Source: Nocardia macrotermitis (GTDB lineage: Bacteria; Actinomycetota; Actinomycetes; Mycobacteriales; Mycobacteriaceae). Taken from it: 64,000 nt of DNA. Positions 8,519 through 16,647 of the stretch are shown piece by piece. The stretch lies in contig NZ_WEGK01000010.1 in assembly GCF_009604405.1 (NCBI RefSeq), positions 62,001 through 126,000 on the forward strand. Reading direction: 5' to 3'. A program made the translations under genes and the position numbers. Numbering within the stretch: the first letter of the stretch is position 1; every line of letters begins with the position of its first letter. The notes beneath the pieces are model-generated. The model was not told the DNA's origin and ran no database searches. It saw only the letters and a list, made by a program, of their open reading frames with translations.

Positions 8519-9454
8519 TCACTTCAAGGCGATGGGGGTGAGTGGGGAGCCGACCGCGCCGGTCACCTTCAGGCCGGTCGCGCAGAGCATGAACTCCCAC
8601 ACGCCGTCCTGCTCGCAGTCCACGACCAGGTCCTCGAAGTTGAACATCTCGCCGAGCGTCAGGCCCATATCGCGGATGACGACCTGGTGGAACGGGATGA
8701 TCGCGTTCTCGATCGGGCTGGGCCAGGACTCACCGGTGGAGTTGTCGATGGCCAGCGCGGCGACCTCACGGTCGTGCAACCACCGGCACATGTCGATGCA
8801 CGGGCCGGGCGCGTTGCCGAGGAACCGCTCGCGATCGCCCTCGAGGAACCACTTGTAGGAACCGGTGCGCAGGCAGACGATATCGCCGGATTCGACGCGC
8901 ACCCCTTGGCGCTCCTCGGCGGCGAGCACGTCCGCCTCGGTGATCTGGTACGAATCATCCAGGCGGTCAACGCCTTTCACCGCAGGGATGTCCAACAGCA
9001 CACCGCGGGAGATGAGCCGATCGACCACCTTGGGGAACGAGTTGCGCGCCGCGCCGGTGAAGTTGTTCACCGCGGCGGCGGGGACGTCGTTGTAGAACTT
9101 CCCGCCGTAACCCACGTGCGCGAGGCCGTCCCACTGGGTGGCGGACTGCAAACCGGTGATGACCATGTCGTCGGCGGAGATCATGCCGTCCGGCGAGGCC
9201 GCGGTGTCCGAGGGCAGCAGCGTCATGACGTGGATCGGATTGTTGCGGAAACCCGCGCCCTTGAACGGCCCTTCGCTGTCGAAGGGCATGCCGAGATCGA
9301 ACGCCTTGCCGGTGCGCACGAGTTGCGCTGCCTGGACCCGCTTTTCGGGTGTGACGAAGTTCAGCGTGCCGACCTCGTCGTCCGCACCCCAGCGGCCCCA
9401 GTTGTTCAGCTCCTTGCCGAGTTCCTGTTGGGGCCAGACCTTTTCGTCGCTCAT
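8519..9454 (-). CDS. Cyclase family (kynurenine formamidase-like) metal hydrolase
   Basis: A 311-residue member of PF04199, the family of kynurenine formamidase and isatin hydrolase, which open amide, lactone or enol rings with a bound metal. The WDGLAHVGYGGKFYND segment supplies the expected metal-binding Asp/His, and DIVCLRTGSY and AALAIDNSTGE resemble active-site strands. ATG 9454 overlaps the SDR stop by ATGA and has AGGAG upstream. As the last gene of a P450/BVMO operon it is the natural candidate to hydrolyse the lactone or ester made by the monooxygenase (inference). A terminator follows. Confidence 0.85.
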   Translation of the reverse strand: MSDEKVWPQQELGKELNNWGRWGADDEVGTLNFVTPEKRVQAAQLVRTGKAFDLGMPFDSEGPFKGAGFRNNPIHVMTLLPSDTAASPDGMISADDMVITGLQSATQWDGLAHVGYGGKFYNDVPAAAVNNFTGAARNSFPKVVDRLISRGVLLDIPAVKGVDRLDDSYQITEADVLAAEERQGVRVESGDIVCLRTGSYKWFLEGDRERFLGNAPGPCIDMCRWLHDREVAALAIDNSTGESWPSPIENAIIPFHQVVIRDMGLTLGEMFNFEDLVVDCEQDGVWEFMLCATGLKVTGAVGSPLTPIALK

Positions 9455-10392
9455 ACCGCGTCTCCTGCTCGATGTGCCATGTAGTGCCCCACGCAATCCA
9501 GGAGACTGGTGGGAATGTAGTAATCCGAACGATCCTTGATGCGAACGAGATTGGCCGCGACGTCGTCGACGGTGGTCGCGTGCGGCTCGGCCGGCAGATA
9601 GCCGTCGGTGACGCCGACGAACAGGTGCGCGAACCGCCCGCCGCCCGCGAGATACGCCTCACCGCTGACCTCGCACGCCTCGTGGGCGAGGTAGGCGACC
9701 ATCGGCGCGACCAGGGCCGGATCCATGATGTCGGTGGTGTCGCGGCCCTCTTCGCGCAGCGAGTCCATACCCTCGGAGTCGCCCCCGGCCATCCGCGTCA
9801 TCGCGTTGGGCGCGATGACGTTGATCCTGATGTCCCGGTCCCCGGCCGAGACGGTCATGCTCTTGGCCATGCCCAGGATCGCCGATTTGGCGATGGCGTA
9901 GCCGAGATTGTCCGGCAGCCCGAACATTCCGATCGAACTGGTGATGACGATGCGGCCGTAATTCTGCTCGACCATGTGCGGCCAGGCCGCGTGGATCGAA
10001 TTGAACGCGCCCTTCACGTGAACCGCGAGATGACTCTCGATATTGTCCACATCCACCTCGGGCAGACCGGCGAACCGGACATTGCCCGCGTTGTTGACCA
10101 CGATATCGATCCGCCCGAAATTATCGAGCGCGGTCTGCACCGGGGACGCGCCGCCCGCGACGGTCGAGATGTCGCTGGTGTCGGCGACCGCGGTGCCGCC
10201 CGCGTCGTTGATCTCGGTCGCAACCCGTTGTGCCGGACCGGCATCCGAGCCCGAGCCGTCCATCGAACCGCCGAAGTCGTTCACCACGACCTTGGCCCCG
10301 AGCTCACCGAGCAGCCGCGCGTACGCCCGCCCGATGCCCCGGCCCGCGCCGGTGACGACCGCGACCCGGTCGTCGAATCTGTGCTTCGTCAT
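9451..10392 (-). CDS. SDR of the HSD17B4/multifunctional-enzyme type
   Basis: A 313-residue SDR with TGAGRGIGRAYARLLGELGA and the longer NDFGGSMDGSG loop seen in the dehydrogenase domain of HSD17B4-type enzymes. NNAG and the catalytic Ser (VITSSIG) and YAIAK are present. Members oxidise 3-hydroxyacyl-CoAs or cyclic alcohols with NAD+. It starts 11 bases after the BVMO stop and overlaps the cyclase start by 4 nt, so it belongs to the same transcript. The C-terminal 60 residues exceed the usual SDR core. The substrate is probably an alcohol intermediate of this pathway. Confidence 0.85.
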   Translation of the reverse strand: MTKHRFDDRVAVVTGAGRGIGRAYARLLGELGAKVVVNDFGGSMDGSGSDAGPAQRVATEINDAGGTAVADTSDISTVAGGASPVQTALDNFGRIDIVVNNAGNVRFAGLPEVDVDNIESHLAVHVKGAFNSIHAAWPHMVEQNYGRIVITSSIGMFGLPDNLGYAIAKSAILGMAKSMTVSAGDRDIRINVIAPNAMTRMAGGDSEGMDSLREEGRDTTDIMDPALVAPMVAYLAHEACEVSGEAYLAGGGRFAHLFVGVTDGYLPAEPHATTVDDVAANLVRIKDRSDYYIPTSLLDCVGHYMAHRAGDAV

Positions 10393-10403
10393 AATTCTTC
10401 CGC

Positions 10404-12002
10404 CTATCCCAGGAAGCCCTGATATTTGGATTCCAGGACCTCGCCGAGCGCTTCACGCAATTTGGGCCGACCGGCCGGATTCAGCAGGAATGCCTTCGGC
10501 TTCCCCTCGATATTGGTGCCGTAGAAATAGCTGCTGTCACCGAACGAGGAGTAGACCGACATCTCCGCGACCATCCGGTTCCACGCGTCCTCGACCTGCT
10601 CGGGCACCTCGACCGCGGTGTACTCGTGGTCGCGGGCGTACCGGATCAGCTCGTCGACGAATTGCACCTGATCGCCGCCGTAGCGCGGATTGTTGCCCGC
10701 CGCGCCGTGCGGACCCGCCGGGAAGAAGAAGTTCGGGAAACCGTGCGCCATCACACCGGCGAAGGTGTGCGGACCGTCGGACCAGTACTCCTCGAGCGCC
10801 AGACCGTCGCGGCCCCGGATGCCCATCCGGTTCAAAGCGCCTGTGCCGAAATCGAATCCGGACGCCCACACGATGATGTCGAACTCGCGCAGACCGTCGG
10901 TCGTCTCGATACCCGACTCGGTCACCCGGGTGATGGGCGTCTCGCGCAGATCCACCAGCGAGACCTTCGGATCGTTGTAGACCTCGAAGTAGTCGGTGGT
11001 GAACGGCGGACGCTTACCCGCCCAGCCGTGGTCCTTGGGGATCAGCTTCTCGGCCGTTGCCGGATCCTCGACGATCTCGCGGATCTTCCCGGACATGAAC
11101 TCACACCAGTCGGCATTCGCGGTCGGGTCGTTCAGCACGTCCGCGTAGTGGCTGATCACCTTGGAGAAACCCGGACTGGTCCACATCTTCTCGTAGAAAG
11201 CGCGGCGTTCGGCCTCGGGGACGTCGAAGGCGTTGGTCTCCTGAAGCTGGTGCAGGAAGCCGCTGACGGACTCGTCGAGCGTCTCGCGCAGTTGCTCGAA
11301 TCCGGACTTCAACTCCGCCTGCTGACGCGCGTCGATGGGCTCGTTGCCCAGCGGCGTGCACCAGTTGGGCGTGCGCTGGTACACCGTCAGCGACGCCACC
11401 TCACCGGCGACGGCCGGAATCACCTGCACGCCACTGGATCCGGTGCCGATCACCGCGACGCGCTTGCCGCGGAAGTCGACCGGATCGTCCGGCCACAGGC
11501 CCGTGTGATGCTGGATGCCACGGAAGTCGTTGCGGCCGGGCACATTCGGGAACACCGGAATCGACAGCACGCCGGTGGCCGCGATCAGGAATCGCGTGCG
11601 CACCTCGGTCCCGTCGCTCGCGCGCACCAACCAGGTACCCGAGGACTCGTCGAACTCCGCGGCGGTGACCCGCGCGCCGAAGGTGATGTGCTGCCGCAGA
11701 TTCAGCGTGTCGACGGCGTAGTTGAAGTAGCGCTCGTTCTCGGGCTGCCCCGCGAAACGCTCCTGCCACTCCCAGCCCTTGAACAGCTCCTCGGAGAACA
11801 GGTAGCCGTAGGTGTAGCTCTCCGAATCCAGGCGCGCGCCGGGATACCGGTTCCAGTACCAGACGCCGCCGACACCGTCACCGGCCTCCAGCAGCCGGGC
11901 CGAGAATCCGGCCTCCAGCGCGCGATGGAGTTGCTCGATGCCGGTGACACCGGCACCGACGACCAGGACATCCACGTCGATGTCCGTGGAGGATTTCGTC
12001 AT
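10404..12002 (-). CDS. Baeyer-Villiger/flavin-containing monooxygenase
   Basis: A 532-residue class B flavoprotein. An FAD Rossmann motif (VVGAGVTG) is near residue 12 and an NADPH Rossmann motif (VIGTGSSG) near 180. Between them lies the full Baeyer-Villiger fingerprint FxGxxxHxxxWP, read here as FRGIQHHTGLWP at about 157-168. It should insert oxygen next to a ketone to give an ester or lactone, using NADPH and O2. ATG 12002 overlaps the VOC stop by ATGA; 16 further in-frame codons upstream are not needed. With the P450 and SDRs of the same operon it suggests hydroxylation, oxidation to ketone, then ring expansion. Confidence 0.92.
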   Translation of the reverse strand: MTKSSTDIDVDVLVVGAGVTGIEQLHRALEAGFSARLLEAGDGVGGVWYWNRYPGARLDSESYTYGYLFSEELFKGWEWQERFAGQPENERYFNYAVDTLNLRQHITFGARVTAAEFDESSGTWLVRASDGTEVRTRFLIAATGVLSIPVFPNVPGRNDFRGIQHHTGLWPDDPVDFRGKRVAVIGTGSSGVQVIPAVAGEVASLTVYQRTPNWCTPLGNEPIDARQQAELKSGFEQLRETLDESVSGFLHQLQETNAFDVPEAERRAFYEKMWTSPGFSKVISHYADVLNDPTANADWCEFMSGKIREIVEDPATAEKLIPKDHGWAGKRPPFTTDYFEVYNDPKVSLVDLRETPITRVTESGIETTDGLREFDIIVWASGFDFGTGALNRMGIRGRDGLALEEYWSDGPHTFAGVMAHGFPNFFFPAGPHGAAGNNPRYGGDQVQFVDELIRYARDHEYTAVEVPEQVEDAWNRMVAEMSVYSSFGDSSYFYGTNIEGKPKAFLLNPAGRPKLREALGEVLESKYQGFLG

Positions 12003-12946
12003 CGCGCACTCCGAGGGTCGCCGGGGGTCAACTGCGTGGTGAAGCCCCACGGAATGCCGAGGGCGTGCTTCGGCTCGGCGACGAGCACCGCGTCGGTCCG
12101 GGTGCGCAGGCCGATGCCCTGGGCCCGGAGGTGATCCGCGACCCGATCCAGATCGGCCACCTGCCAGGTGATCGAGTGATAGGTGTCGTTGGGCGCGTTG
12201 GTGATCCAGTCCGCGTGCGCGGCCGTGCCCGCGTCGGGCACGGCGTATTCGAAGACCGCGTCGGCCAGATGCACGTATGTGCTTCGGGCGCTGAGGATTT
12301 CATTGCGACCCTCGTGAATCACCGTGCCGCCCAGGGCATCCACGACCACCTTCAAACCGCGTTCGGGGCGGTCGGTGAGCACCGTGTGGTGCGAACACCG
12401 CACCAGGCCCAGCGGATCGTCGGCGGCGACCGGCGGCAACTCCCAGCCCTCGGCCAGCCGATGGTCGAGCGGGAACGGGATCTGCGGCAGGAATTCGTAA
12501 CGCAGCCCGGCACTTTCGGGCGTGGTGAAGTAGATCGGCATGGGCGAGCCGGGCGCGGTCGGCGGATCCTCGCCGTCGGCGACCTGATCCATCTGCCCGA
12601 CCATCGCGATGTCCAGGTTCCGCAGGGCGCGATAGGCCGCCACGGCGTCCTTCACGTACCAGCCGAAGCCTTTCAGATGCGGTTCGTCGACCGTGGGATA
12701 GCGCTGAATGCCGTCCAGCACATAGTTCTTCGGATCGATCGTGTCGAACAGGACGTCGTTGATCGGGGTGAACGTGGAGTAGTTGGTCGGATAGCCGGGG
12801 CTCGCCGGAGCGTTGCGGGTCATCTCGGCCATCGGGCGGCTCTTGCGGCCGAACACCCGCTCGAACCATTCCTCGGCCTCGTCGAGGCTGGGCACATGAT
12901 GGCTCGGGTGATACAGCCGAGTCACCTGGGATTCGTGATCGGACAT
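11999..12946 (-). CDS. Two-module VOC superfamily protein
   Basis: A 315-residue vicinal-oxygen-chelate protein. The first module begins RLYHPSHHVPSLDEAEEWF and the second contains CSHHTVLTDRPERG and DTYHSITWQVADLDRVADHL, giving His ligands typical of extradiol dioxygenase- or glyoxalase-like folds. Such proteins bind a divalent metal and may cleave, isomerise or epimerise intermediates. ATG 12946 with GGAG 7 bases upstream is preferred over TTG 12958. It sits between P450 and BVMO genes in the operon. The exact reaction is unknown. Confidence 0.85.
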   Translation of the reverse strand: MSDHESQVTRLYHPSHHVPSLDEAEEWFERVFGRKSRPMAEMTRNAPASPGYPTNYSTFTPINDVLFDTIDPKNYVLDGIQRYPTVDEPHLKGFGWYVKDAVAAYRALRNLDIAMVGQMDQVADGEDPPTAPGSPMPIYFTTPESAGLRYEFLPQIPFPLDHRLAEGWELPPVAADDPLGLVRCSHHTVLTDRPERGLKVVVDALGGTVIHEGRNEILSARSTYVHLADAVFEYAVPDAGTAAHADWITNAPNDTYHSITWQVADLDRVADHLRAQGIGLRTRTDAVLVAEPKHALGIPWGFTTQLTPGDPRSAR

Positions 12947-12982
12947 GGAGATCTCCAATTTTTCTGCTGTTTCGGCTGATCG

Positions 12983-14215
12983 CTACCAGGCGACCGGAAG
13001 CTCGTAGATGCCGTACGCCTGCGAGTCCTCCTTGAACCGGAGTTCCGCCACACTCGTCGCCAGCCGCAGCGTCGGAATACGCCGGAACAGTGTGCTGAAC
13101 ACGACGTGCAATTCGATACGCGCCAACTGCTGACCGACGCACTGGTGCGGACCCCAGCCGAATGCGTGATGATGCGACGCGGTACGGGCCAACTCGAGCA
13201 CGCCCGGCTCCGGGAACGCGTCGGCATCCCAGTTCGCCGCCGGCAGCGAGGCGATGATGCCCTCGCCCGCGCGAATGGTCTCGCCGCCGAATTCGATATC
13301 CTCGGCCACCGCGCGCCGGGCCAGCAGATGCGGAATGGTGAGATAGCGCAGCAATTCCTCGACCGCGTTCACCACGTATTTCGGATCGTCCGAATGTTCC
13401 CGCAATGCCGCGAGCTGTTCGGGGTGTTGCAACAGCAGCGCGGTACCGAGGGTGATCATATTGGCGCTGGTGTCGTGACCGGCGACGAGCAGGATATGCC
13501 CGAGTGGCGCGGCCTCGTCCATTTTCAGCACGCCCTCTTTCACCCGCGCGCCCAGATCGGACAGGACGTCCTCCTGCGGATCGTCCATCTTCTTCTCGAT
13601 GAGGCCGCCGATGTATTTCAGCAGCGCTGCGTTCGTGGCCGCGGATTCCTCGGGAGTCTTGTTGACCGCGTTGACGACTCCGGCGTGTTCCTGGAAGAAA
13701 TCGTGATCCTCGTACGGAACGCCGAGCAGCGCGCAGATCATCAGCGAGGGCAGCGGCAGCGACAGGGCCTCGTTCAGCTCGGTCGGATTCGGGCCCGCCA
13801 GCATCTTGTCGATCAGATCATCGGTGATCTGCTGGATCTCGGGCCGCAGTTTCTCCATCCGGTGCCGGGTGAAGGAGCTGGTCAGCATGCGCCGCCAGCG
13901 GGCGTGTTCGGGACCGTCGGTGTTGTTGATCGACGGCCGCATCTCGGCGGCGTGCGCCTTCATCGCCTCGGTGGTGTGCGGATATCCGGGCTTGCCGATG
14001 CCGGCGCTCAGGCGCGGATCCATCAGCAGGGTGCGTTGCGCGGCGTGGCTGGTGACCAGCCACGGCGTGGTGCCGTCCCAGATCGTGACCCGGCGAATGG
14101 GTTTGTCCGGATCGTGCATTTCCAGCAGTCCGGGCGGCGGCTCGAACGGGTTGTTCCCGGATCTCGGCGCCGGAAAATCGGGGAACCGGCCGGAATCGGT
14201 CGCGGTTTCGGTCAT
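12983..14215 (-). CDS. Cytochrome P450
   Basis: A 410-residue soluble bacterial P450. The I-helix oxygen motif AGHDTSAN, the ExxR motif EELLR and the heme loop FGWGPHQCVGQQLARIE (Cys ligand near residue 357) are intact. It needs an external ferredoxin and reductase; none is in this operon. ATG 14215 lies about 9 bases after AGAGG; the in-frame GTG at 14224 is too close to that site. It probably starts the operon's chemistry by hydroxylating an alicyclic substrate (inference from the neighbours SDR and BVMO). Confidence 0.93.
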   Translation of the reverse strand: MTETATDSGRFPDFPAPRSGNNPFEPPPGLLEMHDPDKPIRRVTIWDGTTPWLVTSHAAQRTLLMDPRLSAGIGKPGYPHTTEAMKAHAAEMRPSINNTDGPEHARWRRMLTSSFTRHRMEKLRPEIQQITDDLIDKMLAGPNPTELNEALSLPLPSLMICALLGVPYEDHDFFQEHAGVVNAVNKTPEESAATNAALLKYIGGLIEKKMDDPQEDVLSDLGARVKEGVLKMDEAAPLGHILLVAGHDTSANMITLGTALLLQHPEQLAALREHSDDPKYVVNAVEELLRYLTIPHLLARRAVAEDIEFGGETIRAGEGIIASLPAANWDADAFPEPGVLELARTASHHHAFGWGPHQCVGQQLARIELHVVFSTLFRRIPTLRLATSVAELRFKEDSQAYGIYELPVAW

Positions 14216-14227
14216 TGTCGTCACCTC

Positions 14228-14965
14228 TCAGAAGAAATACCGGCCGCCATTGACGCTGAGCGTCTGGCCCGTCACATAACCCGCTTCCTCGGAGGCGAGA
14301 TAGGCGACCGCGTAGGCGATGTCCTCGGGCTGGCCGACGCGTTTCATCGGCATGTGGGGAGCGATCTGTTCGGGATCGAATCCCTCGCGCATCAGCGGGG
14401 TGTCCACGGTCCCGGGCGGGACATTGTTGACGGTGATGCCCTTGTCGATGAATTCGAGCGCGAGGGCCTTGGTGAAACCGATGACGCCGCCCTTGGAGGC
14501 CGCGTAATGGGTCACCGCCGGGCCGCCGGTCTGCGCCGAGGACGAGGAGATATTGATGATCCGCCCCCAGCCCGCCTCGAGCATATCGGGCATGAGCGCC
14601 TGGGTGACCAGGAACGGACCTTTGAGATTCACCCGGATTATCCGGTCCCAGTTCTCCTCGGTGAGATCCAGGAATACCGAATACTTGGTGATTCCGGCAT
14701 TGTTCACCAGAATCGTCACCGGGCCGAGTTCCGCGCGGGTCTGCGCCGCGGATTGCCGCACCGTGGCGGTGTCGGCCGCGTCGCCGATCACGGCGATCGC
14801 TTTGCCGCCCGCCTCGCGAATCAGTGCGACGGTCTCCTCGGCATCGGTCTCGTTCAGATCCCAGACTGCGACCGCCGCGCCCTTGGCCGCGAGTACGGTC
14901 GCGATGGCGCGGCCGATCCCGCGCCCGCCGCCGGTTACGACCGCATTCCTGCCTTCATGTGTCAC
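14228..14965 (-). CDS. Short-chain dehydrogenase (FabG-like)
   Basis: A 245-residue classical SDR with TGGGRGIGRA, NNAG, catalytic Ser in NISSSSAQTG and Tyr-Lys in YAASK, and a C-terminal GGRYFF. GTG 14965 (VTHEGRN) is chosen because AAAGGAG lies 5-6 bases upstream. It sits between the CMD and P450 genes with 29 and 12 bp gaps, clearly cotranscribed. The likely role is NAD(P)-dependent oxidation of the alcohol produced by the P450. Confidence 0.88.
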   Translation of the reverse strand: MTHEGRNAVVTGGGRGIGRAIATVLAAKGAAVAVWDLNETDAEETVALIREAGGKAIAVIGDAADTATVRQSAAQTRAELGPVTILVNNAGITKYSVFLDLTEENWDRIIRVNLKGPFLVTQALMPDMLEAGWGRIINISSSSAQTGGPAVTHYAASKGGVIGFTKALALEFIDKGITVNNVPPGTVDTPLMREGFDPEQIAPHMPMKRVGQPEDIAYAVAYLASEEAGYVTGQTLSVNGGRYFF

Positions 14966-14994
14966 CGGGACTCCTTTCCTGATAAATAGTCCAC

Positions 14995-15432
14995 TCAATC
15001 AGCGATGCTGGCGCTCTGCCCGAGTGCGGCGCGGGCCGCCTTCCGCGCGGCCATCGCGCGCGGGAAGCCCGCATAACCGCCGGAGTGATAGACGACCTCG
15101 GCGATCTCGTCCTCGGTCAGCCCGTTGCCCAATCCGATCCGCACGTGACTGCCGAACTCGTCCTCCGCGCCCAGCGCGATCAGGATGCCCAGCGTCACCA
15201 GACTGCGGTCGCGCCTGCTCAATCCCTCCCGACCCCACAGCGCCCCCCACACTCCGACCAGGCCGATCTCGGTGATCTCGTCCGCGAACAGGCCGTCCCG
15301 CAGCCCATCCGCACTCACCGAACTACCGGGATACGCCGCCCCCACGATCGCCCCCATCGTCTCCAGGCCCAGGGCATACAGATCGGTCGCGGCAGCCGAA
15401 CCGGCGGCGGCCGGCGAACGGTTCTCGGTCAT
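14995..15432 (-). CDS. Carboxymuconolactone decarboxylase (CMD) family protein
   Basis: A 145-residue helical protein: the core GREGLSRRDRSLVTLGILIALG followed by LTEDEIAEVVYHSGGYAGFP is the CMD signature. The CxxC pair of AhpD-type members is absent, so peroxidase activity is unlikely and a lactone decarboxylase/isomerase-like role is more probable. ATG 15432 has AGGAG 9 bases upstream. It is the first gene of the seven-gene operon reaching 8519, behind a promoter with an ACCGATCGGT palindrome. Confidence 0.85.
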   Translation of the reverse strand: MTENRSPAAAGSAAATDLYALGLETMGAIVGAAYPGSSVSADGLRDGLFADEITEIGLVGVWGALWGREGLSRRDRSLVTLGILIALGAEDEFGSHVRIGLGNGLTEDEIAEVVYHSGGYAGFPRAMAARKAARAALGQSASIAD

Positions 15433-15497
15433 GAGGCAGGACTCCTATCGCGCACCCGCCACCCGAAACCAGACGACGAGAAGGCTCGGTAAGTTGT

Positions 15498-15507
15498 ACC
15501 GATCGGT
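15498..15507. promoter_or_regulatory. Palindrome ACCGATCGGT upstream of the CMD-P450-BVMO operon
   Basis: A perfect 10-bp palindrome 66 bases upstream of the operon's first start codon, in the AT-richer part of the spacer. TetR- and GntR-type regulators often bind such sites. No regulator gene lies within the operon, so its controller must be elsewhere. Confidence 0.4.
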
Positions 15508-15642
15508 CAGACTAATTACGATCACCATACACCCCACCACCCAGTCCCGACATCAATCAATACACTTTTTTCGACACTCCCACCCAGCCGCACCCCCTTG
15601 CGGCGCCACCGCGGCCGACGATCCGGGGCCGGATACGCGAAC

Positions 15643-15682
15643 GGCGTCCCGGCCGACCCTCGAACGCGTCGGCCGGGACGCC
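15643..15682. terminator. 15-bp hairpin downstream of the mycofactocin-type SDR
   Basis: GGCGTCCCGGCCGAC (15643-15657) pairs perfectly with 15668-15682 around a 10-base loop. It lies beyond the 3' end of the minus-strand SDR (stop at 15729) and before the promoter of the next minus-strand operon, separating the two. Confidence 0.7.
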
Positions 15683-15728
15683 TTTCATCCCAGCGAAATA
15701 TGTTGCGGCAGAGCCGTTTCGGACGACG

Positions 15729-16574
15729 TCAGCGGTTGGTGCGGCCGAGGTCCACGGGGAGTTGGATGCCGGTGACGTGGCGGGCCTCGTGGGAGGCGAT
15801 CCAGGCTACGGCGGCGGCGATGTCTTCGGGTTCGCTCATCTGGTCTGGGAGGCTGCCCAGGAGCAGGGCGTTGTAGTCGAAGTCGTTTTCGATCATGGCG
15901 GGCAGGCCCGGTTTCAGGTCGGTCTTGACGCCGTGGGGGTGGACGGAATTGACGCGGATCCGGTAGCGGGCCAGTTCGATCGCCAGGGCCTTCGCCAGAC
16001 CGGTGACGCCGTGTTTGGCGGCGACGTAGTCGGCGATCAGGGGCATCGGCTTGAGGCCCGCGACCGAGCTGATGAAGACGATCGCGCCGCCGGTGCCCTG
16101 TTCGATCAGGTGCGGGATGGTGGTCTTGGCGGTGTAGAAGGCGCCGTGCAGGTTGTGGGCGATGGTCGCGTGCCAGTGTTCGAGATCGATCTCCCAGGCC
16201 GGGGCGGCGGTGGTCATGCCCGCGTTGGCGATCACCACGTCCAGGCGGCCCAGTTCGGCGACGCCCGCATCGACCGCGGCGGACAGCGCGTCGTAATCGG
16301 TGATGTCGGTGCGGCTGGTGTAGATCCGGCGGCCCAGCTTCTCGACCAGGCGCGCGGTCTCCTCGAGATCCTCGGGCGTGGCCCCCGGATAGGGCGCGGT
16401 CGGCAGGTCCGCACAGATGTCGAGGGCGATGATGTCCGCGCCCTCGGCGGCGAATCTGACGGCCTCGGCGCGTCCCTGACCACGGGCCGCGCCGGTGATC
16501 AGGACGACGTTGTTCTCGAATCGGTGGCCGTTGGGCTTGTCGGGCAGTGGCGCCGCGGGAACGTCGATGGTCAT
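15729..16574 (-). CDS. Mycofactocin-coupled SDR
   Basis: A 281-residue SDR with TGAARGQGRAEAVRFAAEGADII followed by the extra DICADLPTAPYPGATPEDLEE loop that marks the mycofactocin-dependent subfamily, in which NAD(H) is bound non-exchangeably and electrons pass to the peptide cofactor. Catalytic Ser (FISSVAG) and YVAAK are present. ATG 16574 has AGGAGG 6 bases upstream. It follows the phosphotransferase gene by 73 bp in what looks like a two-gene operon. The substrate is an unknown alcohol. Confidence 0.9.
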   Translation of the reverse strand: MTIDVPAAPLPDKPNGHRFENNVVLITGAARGQGRAEAVRFAAEGADIIALDICADLPTAPYPGATPEDLEETARLVEKLGRRIYTSRTDITDYDALSAAVDAGVAELGRLDVVIANAGMTTAAPAWEIDLEHWHATIAHNLHGAFYTAKTTIPHLIEQGTGGAIVFISSVAGLKPMPLIADYVAAKHGVTGLAKALAIELARYRIRVNSVHPHGVKTDLKPGLPAMIENDFDYNALLLGSLPDQMSEPEDIAAAVAWIASHEARHVTGIQLPVDLGRTNR

Positions 16575-16647
16575 CGTGAACCTCCTGATTGTCCGGACGG
16601 CGGTAGCGAATCCGGTTGTCCTGCTTGGGATGTGCTTCGCTGGGCGC

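Noticed and set aside
13106..14989. 627-codon + strand frame across P450 and SDR genes
   Set aside because: Antisense to two well-defined enzymes; no motif and no ribosome site.
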